Below the pieces are notes generated by a model, which was given only the letters and a program-made list of their open reading frames with translations, ran no database searches and had not been told where the DNA came from. A program made the translations under genes and the position numbers. Below, piece after piece: positions 58,243 to 64,000 of a stretch of DNA of 64,000 bases. The DNA is taken from contig JAGUCH010000002.1 in NCBI GenBank assembly GCA_019096065.1, positions 5,530,501-5,594,500 of the forward strand. The letters are read 5' to 3'. How positions within the stretch are numbered: the stretch's first letter is position 1; the number at the start of each line of letters is the position of its first letter. This DNA is from Paracyclopina nana. Lineage: Eukaryota > Arthropoda > Copepoda > Cyclopoida > Cyclopettidae.

Positions 58243-59058
58243 TTACAAATCCTTATCCTCTTTGCTTCGTTTTTTCTTCTTCTCCTTCTTTTTCTTTTTC
58301 CTCTCCTCGGCGTCCTTTTCATGCTTTTTGTGTTTCTTCTCCTTGCGTTTCTCTCTTTCCTCAGATTCGTTTCTGCTCATGGAACTGGGCTCATCAGTGG
58401 CCGGAGTTTCAGAGCCTTTATGGCGGTTTTTCTTGTGCTTCCGCCTCTTTTTGGTCTGAACTTGCATGGAGAACCTATATTGCTCAGGAAGAGGTCCAGG
58501 GTGCAAGCGAAATCCGGATAGCTGCAATGGCGTTAGTGAATGCAACTCTTTACCACAGACTGAAAAAAAAACCTTTTAAGTAGATCATGCCTGACAGTTG
58601 CAGTCATGTCTTGAATACCTGGTGGTTTTTCTATGAGTCCCCTGAGAGAGCTGTTGTCCTGAGCCCCAGGCGTGTCAATCACACCAGGCAATTGGGGAAG
58701 AAATGAAGACAACGAGTCCTTCATTTTCTTGGCTGAAAAACTGCATTACAAAGCATCCAGCTAATGAAATCAGTTAAATAGTCTTACTTGTTAATTTGAT
58801 GTAAGAATGTTCAAGGCCCTTGGAAGCCACCAGATTGGATGCTCCGGTCACTGTTCCTTCGGGAGGCTCAAAGTCTTTTTCATCCTGCTTCACCACTAGG
58901 TAAAAGGGGCCCTTGTGAATAATCGTGGGCCCTTTTTGGCCCAGGGCAATGCTCAGCTTCAAATTGCCCGCTTCATTTTGCTGCTGAGCCATGCCCATCC
59001 TGTTCACGTTGGGTGATTGAGGCTTAGGCGAGGAATAAGGGCCATCCATGTTCATCAT
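58243..59058 (-). CDS. MED19: Mediator complex subunit 19
   Basis: Head-module Mediator subunit that contacts activators and Pol II. Exons (minus): 58788-59058, 58619-58732, 58243-58559; 233 aa. Seen: GPFYLVVKQDEKDFEPPEGT-like region near residue 50, LEHSYIKL, DSLSSFLPQLPGVIDTPG, SSLRGLIEKPPVCGKELH (across the last junction), LTPLQLSGFRLHPGPLPEQY, and a highly Lys/Glu-rich C-terminal tail. The last junction was chosen to restore the conserved GFRLHPGPLPEQYR context. Only 55 bp separates its start from the stop of the upstream small membrane ORF. Confidence 0.96.
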
Positions 59059-59113
59059 TTAGCTGCTGATTAAAACGTGCACAAACAAATAGAGGATAAA
59101 AACTGCCCACAAC

Positions 59114-59329
59114 TCAAGCCACATTGAGCTCAATCTCATCAACTTGTTGCTGCTGTTGCTCCTCCGCGTGGTTTTCGTCACGCACGAACCGAGCCTCAAA
59201 TTGGAATTCCACTCTAAAATGGAGGTCAGCAATCATAAACGCGGCCGACAGAAGCAAAGGCCACGAATGTCTGGACAAGTAGGCAATGTCAAAGAGTCTG
59301 ATTAACAAAGACGATCCTGACGAAGGCAT
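59114..59329 (-). CDS. small one-helix membrane protein ORF B
   Basis: 71 aa: LIRLFDIAYLSRHSWPLLLSAAFMIADLHF gives one hydrophobic helix, followed by a polar tail with five glutamines. Its ATG shares its A with the TGA of ORF A (TGATG), so it could be translated by reinitiation, or the two may be spliced together. I do not recognise a family. Its RLFDIAYLSR block is parallel to QLFDLGYASR in ORF A. Confidence 0.5.
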   Translation of the reverse strand: MPSSGSSLLIRLFDIAYLSRHSWPLLLSAAFMIADLHFRVEFQFEARFVRDENHAEEQQQQQVDEIELNVA

Positions 59330-59673
59330 CAATTTCTTCGATTCTCGTATTCAACGTCCGAATCGTCGTCGTCCTCTTCGTCGTCGTCGCCGTCCTCTTC
59401 TCCGTCAGAGGCTTCGACAATTATTTCCACAGTTGGCACGTATGAAATGAACACGTGACAGAGAAAAAAGCCAGCCGAAATGCAGATGATCAATTTTAGG
59501 CGAGAAGCGTAGCCCAAGTCAAATAGTTGAATGATCTTTTTGCGAAAGACGGCGTCGAGTCCGAGGAATCGTGAAATGACGCCAACGTTGCCAGGATTCC
59601 ACTCTCGCGTGAGGGCAAATGTGGGCGTGGCTGAAGTGCTGGCAAACAGTCGGAAAGAAGGCCACTCCACCAT
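59329..59673 (-). CDS. small one-helix membrane protein ORF A
   Basis: 114 aa. An N-terminal polar region, an amphipathic segment (FRKKIIQLFDLGYASR), then a hydrophobic helix (LKLIICISAGFFLCHVFI) and an Asp/Glu-rich tail (DGDDDEEDDDDSDVEYE). Starts at ATG 59673. Membrane topology is unclear. It overlaps ORF B by one base. The shared amphipathic-then-hydrophobic layout suggests a duplicated module. Unknown family. Confidence 0.5.
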   Translation of the reverse strand: MVEWPSFRLFASTSATPTFALTREWNPGNVGVISRFLGLDAVFRKKIIQLFDLGYASRLKLIICISAGFFLCHVFISYVPTVEIIVEASDGEEDGDDDEEDDDDSDVEYENRRN

Positions 59674-59998
59674 GGATCACATGCCAAAAATATTAATGTC
59701 AAATTTCAATTGTGTTTTGTTGACAAATTTTTCTGATAGCTTTCGCCTGAGGGTTGCTACCAGATATGGTTTTTCTCTTTTGCCGCCAAAAAATGAAAGG
59801 AAATGCCGGCTATGTATCAACAATAAATATGCAACCTTAAGTAAAATTACATCAATATTGTCGTAATTTCATGCAAAACTAGATTTTATTCGTCATTATA
59901 CCGGCTTGGGGGTAGTTCTAGAAAGCCAGAAAGCCCAAAATATTAACACCAAGGTGTGAAATTGTGCGCTTCGTTCCTGTGCTCAATTTCTGGTTTTA

Positions 59999-60105
59999 TA
60001 TGGTGGAAAGTAATTTTCGCATGTATGATTCCGTTTACCAATTTGTCTCAGTTTATTCAACTACACATGTATAAAAGCACTTTATAGGGCACAGTAAGAT
60101 GGTCG
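59999..60105. repeat. solo end of the 32.5-33.9 kb element family
   Basis: This stretch (GGAAAGTAATTTTCGCATG, then TTTACCAATTTGTCTCAG and AACTACACATGTATAAA) matches the right arm of the element at 33764-33911 with scattered differences. Only one end is present here, so it looks like a truncated copy. Confidence 0.65.
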
Positions 60106-60179
60106 CAAACCTAACCTACGTGAATTCGACCACCCCAGCATGCATATATTTTCTGAAAAGCCTTTCATGTGAAAGGTGC

Positions 60180-60242
60180 ACAGTGGAAAAAAAGCCGTTT
60201 TCGCACTCACAAGAAATTCCGTTAAAATACCCGATTCTCATT
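60180..60242 (+). repeat. dispersed repeat, copy 2
   Basis: Similar to 18035-18100 over about 60 bp (AAAAAAAGCCGTTTTCGCAC and following, to TTCTCATTT). Family unknown. Confidence 0.6.
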
Positions 60243-60404
60243 TCAGGCAGCGTCTGCAGAGCCAGCTTACAAATGCAATGAAAAATCCCCGTTCTAAATG
60301 CTTCGTTACACGTTTAATCTTAACAAAATATAAGTTACGAAGTCAAACCAACTTTCCCACGCAGTTAAGCATACCAGGGACATTTAACTTTTAAATAAAT
60401 CATA

Positions 60405-61040
60405 TTATGCAAAGCATGTTCTCAGCTTTGAATCACAAATCACAAATACCGGTTGGGTATGTCAGGGAAATTTCGTTTTTACCGAGGTCAAGTGAACCGG
60501 GGTTTGCTGAGAAATTGGTGGCCAAAAATTTGCCTCATGTCAAAGTACCTGACTCTGATATTTTTTATCTGTCTTTCTTTTTGGGTGGGATCATTGGGAT
60601 CATTTGGGATCAAATGTGTACTAGAACTGCAAACCGTGTTGTCCGCTTTGAATTGCGGTTGGGCTTGTCAGGGAAATTTCGTTTTTTCCATGGTCAAGTG
60701 AACCGGGGTTTGCTGAGCCATTTGCCGCCAAAAAAAAATTTGCCTCAAGCCAAAGTACCTGACTCTGATATTTTCTATCTGTCTTTCTTTTTGGGTGGGA
60801 TCATTGGGATCATTTGGGATCAAATGTGTACTGTACTAGAACTGCAAACCATGTTCTCCGCTTTGAATCACGGTTGGGCTTGTCAGGGAAATTTCGTTTT
60901 TACCGAGGTCAAGTGAACCAGGGTTTGCTGAGCAATTGGCGGCCAAAAATTTGCCTCATGCCAAAGTACCTGACTCTGATATTTTTTATCTGTCTTTCTT
61001 TTTGGGTGGGATCATTGGGATCATTTGGGATCAAAACTGC
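60405..61040 (+). repeat. tandem array of about 210-bp units, forward orientation
   Basis: About three units; the anchor GTCAGGGAAATTTCG recurs at 60461, 60667 and 60882 (periods 206 and 215). Units carry short repeated sub-blocks such as GGGATCATTGGGATCATTTG. The same unit forms the inverted array at 62930-64000. Apparent ORFs through it (for example 60407-60916) are repeat translations, not genes. Confidence 0.9.
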
Positions 61041-61429
61041 TTGCGTAACGTGAATTATTGCCAGAGCAAAATTTTTTTACCAAGGCCAAACTTTGGACTC
61101 TGATTCAACTAGTTTTGACAAGTCTAGTCTCCTAGTGCATAAAGTAACTAAAACTAGCATATTTTTCGGCAACTTTTTGAGCTCGGAATGAAACTCGCGT
61201 AACATAGCAGTTAAGCAAAAATCGTGCATCGCGCGGTATTTCCTCTTAACTGCTAATAAAACACGAAATTCTTGACCAAGTCAATTTTGGGCTACGCGCA
61301 TGTGTCCAGCTTTACAAAAAATTGCAAATTAATAGTTTTATATTCTTGGAACATAGCAAAATGTTCCATAGCCATTAAGGCTACAAGGTTATATTATACT
61401 TACTGATTTTAAAAAAGGACCTTGTCTCA

Positions 61430-62310
61430 TAGTATATTATCACATACCATAATGTCCTATAGCATATTGGTTCATAGCAAGTTGGCACATAGATTATTGT
61501 CTCATAGCAAGTTGGCACATAGCAGATTGTCTCATAGCATATTGTCTCATAGCATATAGTCTCATAGCATATTGGCTCATAGCAAATTGTCTCATAGCAA
61601 ATTGTCTCATAGCAAATTGTCTCATAGGCAATTGTCACATAGCATAATGTCTCATAGCATATTGGCACATAGCAAATTGTCACATAGCATGTCTCATAGC
61701 ATATTGGCACATAGCAAATTGTCACATAGCATTTTGGCTCATAGCATAATGTCTCATAGCATATTGTCACATAGCAAATTAGAAAAAAGCCAATTTAACT
61801 AAACATGCTAAGATGCATATTGTCTCATAGCATTATGTCACATAGCATTATATCCTATGAGACAATTTGCTATGAGACAAATTGCTATGAGCCAATATGC
61901 TATGTGACATTGTGCTATGTGACAATATGCTATGAGACAATTTGCTATGAGACAATTGCCTATGTGCCAATATGCTATGAGACATTATGCTATGAGCCAA
62001 AATACTATGTGACAATTTGCTATGTGACAATACGCTATGAGACATTATGCTATGAGCCAAAATGCTATGAGACATTATGCTATGAGACATTATGCAATGG
62101 GACATTATGCTATGGGACAATATGCTATGAGACAATATGCTATGAGACAAATGCCTATGTGACAATTTGCTATGAGCCAATATGCTATGGGACAAATGCC
62201 TATGTGACAATATGCTATGCGACAATTTGCTTTGTGACAATTTGTTATGGGACATTATGCTATGAGACAAAATGCTATGGGACAGAATGCTATGGGACAT
62301 TATGTGTGGG
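61430..62310. repeat. mirrored 15-bp minisatellite (palindrome centre near 61850)
   Basis: Left half (61430-61850) is a degenerate tandem of CATAGCATATTGTCT-like 15-mers. Right half (61851-62310) is the reverse complement (AGACAATATGCTATG). The orientation flips at about 61850. Because the unit is 15 bp, it stays open in frame: plus-strand translation gives CYETI repeats and minus-strand gives SHSIL repeats, about 170 aa each. Some 20 units on the left and 30 on the right, counted by eye. Confidence 0.9.
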
Positions 62311-62465
62311 CCCATGCAGCCTGATGTAGCACAGAATGTTACTTTATAATTATTCATGCGGCCATATATTATGGGACATCATAATATGTGACAATTTAGA
62401 GGAATATCTTGGTAGAATTTTTTACTTTTTTCGTGGAGCTGGACACATGCGCGTAGCCCAATTTT

Positions 62466-62770
62466 GAGTCAAAATGTCAGTTGCAGTTGACAGTTTGTTT
62501 CAACTTGACTCAAAAAATGAGGCAAAGTCAAACTTTGACTCATTTTGAATTCGCAAGAGAGAAAGCTTGCGCATCGCGCGGTACTTCTACTTAACTGCTA
62601 ATAAAACACGAAATTCTTGACCAAGTCAAATTTGAGTCAAAATATCAGTTGCAGTTGACAGTTTGTGTCAACTTGACTCAAAATATGAGACAAAGTCAAA
62701 CTTTCGACTTATTTTGAATTTGCAAGGAGAAAGCTTGCGCATCGCGCGGTACTTCTACTTAACTGCATGC
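62466..62770 (+). repeat. direct repeat of 168-bp period
   Basis: A block of about 135 bp (GAGTCAAAATGTCAGTTGCA, the CAAAGTCAAACTTT region, and CATCGCGCGGTACTTC) occurs at 62466 and again at 62634. Parts (GCGCGGTATTTCCTCTTAAC, ACACGAAATTCTTGACC) also occur at 61237-61285. This links the two sides of the palindrome. Confidence 0.75.
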
Positions 62771-62929
62771 TTATGTAGCACAACATAGTAATTTGCTGAA
62801 AATGCATTTTTGACATGCGCAATTAAGTATTTGTATAATTTGTAATTATATTTGTAAAATGATATTTTTAGATTTTGACAAAAGAATCGGTCTATTGGTA
62901 CCAAAAGCCATCCTGTCAGGTGCCTAAGC

Positions 62930-64000
62930 AAAGTTATTTTGGCCGCGAATTGCTCAGCAAACGCCGGTTCACTTGACCACGGTAAAAATGAAATTTCCCT
63001 GACAAGCCCAACCGCGATTCAAAGCGGAGAACACGGTTTGCAGTTCTAGTACACATTTGATCTCAAATGATCCCAATGATCCCACCCAAAAAGAAAGACA
63101 GGTAAAAAATATAAGAGTCAGTTACTTTGGCATGAGGCAAATTTTTTTTTGGCGGCATATGGCTCAGCAAACCCCGGTTCACTTGACCACGGAAAAAACG
63201 AAATTTCCCTGACAAGCCCAACCGCGATTCAAAGCGGAGAACACAGTTTGCAGTTCTAGTACACATTTGATCCCAAATGATCCCAATCATTCCACCCAAA
63301 AAGAAAGACAGATAGAAAATATCAGAGTCAGGTACTTTGGCATGAGGCAAATTTTTTTTTGGCCACCAATTGCTCAGCAAACCCTGGTTCAATTGACCCC
63401 GGTAAAAACGAAATTTCCCTGACAAACCCAACCGAAATTCAAAGCGGAGAACGCAGTTTGCAGTTCTTGAACATATTTAAATCCCAAATGATCCCAATGA
63501 TCCCACCCAAAAGGAAAGACAGATAAAAAATATCAGAGTCAGGTACTTTGGCATGAGGCAAATTTTTTTTTGGCCGCCATTGCTCAGCAAACCCTGGTTC
63601 ACTTGACCTCGGTAAAAACGAAATTTCCCTGACAAGCCCAACCGCAATTCAAAGCGGAGAATGCATTTTGCAGTTCTTGAACATATTTTGATCCCAAATG
63701 ATCCCAATGATCCCACCCAAAAAGAAAGACAGATAAAAAATATCAGAGTCAGGTACTTAGGCATGAGGCAAATTTTTTTTTGGCCGCAAATTGCTCAGCA
63801 AACCCCGGTTCACTTGACCTCGGTAAAAACCAAATTTCCCTGACAAGCCCAACCGCGATTCAAAGCGGAGAACACGGTTTGCAGTTCTAGTACACATTTG
63901 ATCCCAAATGATCCCAATGATCCCACCCAAAAAGAAAGACAGATAAAAAATATCAGAGTCAGGTACTCAGGCAAATTTGTTTGGCTGCGAATCGCTCAGC
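62930..64000 (-). repeat. tandem array of about 210-bp units, reverse orientation, truncated by window end
   Basis: At least five units; the anchor CGAAATTTCCCTGAC ends recur at 63003, 63213, 63423, 63633 and 63844, with a steady 210-bp spacing. Same unit as 60405-61040 but inverted, so the two arrays face each other across the minisatellite centre. The array continues beyond the window. Confidence 0.9.

Larger units (their letters stand above)
59674..60400. other. intergenic before the terminal repeat region
   Basis: No gene. Contains two short dispersed-repeat copies, at 59999-60105 and 60180-60242, listed separately. Confidence 0.4.
60405..64000. mobile_element. large nested palindromic repeat structure, FB-like (partial)
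   Basis: From outside in: inverted arrays of 210-bp units, a unique/duplicated spacer with an inverted match (CTACGCGCATGTGTCCAGC at about 61292-61311, reverse complement at about 62440-62458), and the mirrored 15-bp minisatellite in the middle. This layered symmetry resembles fold-back transposons, whose inverted ends consist of short tandem repeats. No transposase ORF is visible; it may lie outside the window or be absent. It could also be a local satellite palindrome. Confidence 0.65.

Noticed and set aside
59329-59332. Frameshift sequencing error joining ORFs A and B
   Set aside because: Both ORFs end and start cleanly and carry complete hydrophobic modules, so a real overlap is as likely; left open rather than corrected.
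60407-61053. ORFs of 80-170 aa in the 210-bp array
   Set aside because: The same peptide recurs with each unit and shifts frame between units, as expected from a satellite. Not a gene. The same holds for the reverse array at 63063-63764.
61430-62310. CRISPR-like array
   Set aside because: Units are contiguous with no unique spacers, the repeat is only 15 bp and the host is a eukaryote.
61381-62357. Long ORFs of CYETI or SHSIL repeats as protein genes
   Set aside because: They arise from a 15-bp tandem repeat that stays open on both strands; no start context, no splice signals and no domain.
1-64000. Retroviral, LTR or Polinton remnants
   Set aside because: I looked for reverse transcriptase, integrase, protease, capsid and polymerase B motifs in long ORFs and for paired LTR-like ends; none was seen.

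Overview
This window is nuclear DNA from a compact animal genome, almost certainly an arthropod. Genes carry many introns of about 50-70 bp with GT-AG ends. The conserved set is typical eukaryotic: TAF13, POLR3C, RPAP1, MED19, SNU13, PUS1, PSMD5, PDIA4, V-ATPase subunit e. It also holds arthropod-flavoured genes: a thioester (alpha-2-macroglobulin) protein, a Dlish-like three-SH3 protein and two mucin-like secreted/membrane proteins. Gene density (about one per 3 kb), short introns and several very tight gene pairs suggest a small-genome crustacean or springtail-like animal, but the sequence alone does not fix the taxon. I saw no retroviral, Polinton or other virus-like element.

Layout. 0.6-6.2 kb: an A2M-family protein with an extra N-terminal CUB domain. 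6.7-7.9 kb: an RRM-RGG RNA-binding protein, tail to tail with a TMC channel gene (8.0-10.3 kb, minus). 10.7-14.5 kb: TAF13 and GABA transaminase (plus), tail to tail with pyruvate dehydrogenase kinase (14.8-16.3 kb, minus). 16.3-21.1 kb: gene-poor, with a 1.46 kb near-perfect hairpin element. 21.1-23.6 kb: folliculin-like gene, an unknown one-TM protein and SNU13. 24.3-31.7 kb: two Thr/Pro-rich proteins with TATA promoters on either side of the Dlish-like gene, all minus. 32.5-34.0 kb: a second inverted-repeat element and a tRNA-like relic. 34.2-40.2 kb: PDIA4 (minus), PSMD5 (plus), PGAP2-like (minus). 43.5-51.5 kb: an FkbM methyltransferase and PUS1, whose 3.7 kb intron holds an oppositely oriented small gene. 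52.0-59.7 kb: V-ATPase subunit e, then a minus-strand run POLR3C, RPAP1, MED19 and two overlapping small membrane ORFs. 60.4-64.0 kb: a third, larger palindromic repeat structure that runs off the window.

Two themes stand out. First, three fold-back structures of different sequence share one plan: inverted arms, and in two of them mirrored arrays of short tandem repeats, as in fold-back (FB) DNA transposons. Second, several same-strand neighbours are almost touching: RPAP1-POLR3C 30 bp, the two membrane ORFs by a TGATG overlap, then MED19 after 55 bp, and folliculin to the next gene 66 bp. This hints at polycistronic or trans-spliced expression. RPAP1 (polymerase assembly) and POLR3C (Pol III subunit) would make functional sense as one unit.

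Exon coordinates in the entries were worked out by hand from splice consensus, reading phase and family similarity. Reading frames close in all the multi-exon models listed. Family names rest on remembered motifs, not on a database search.
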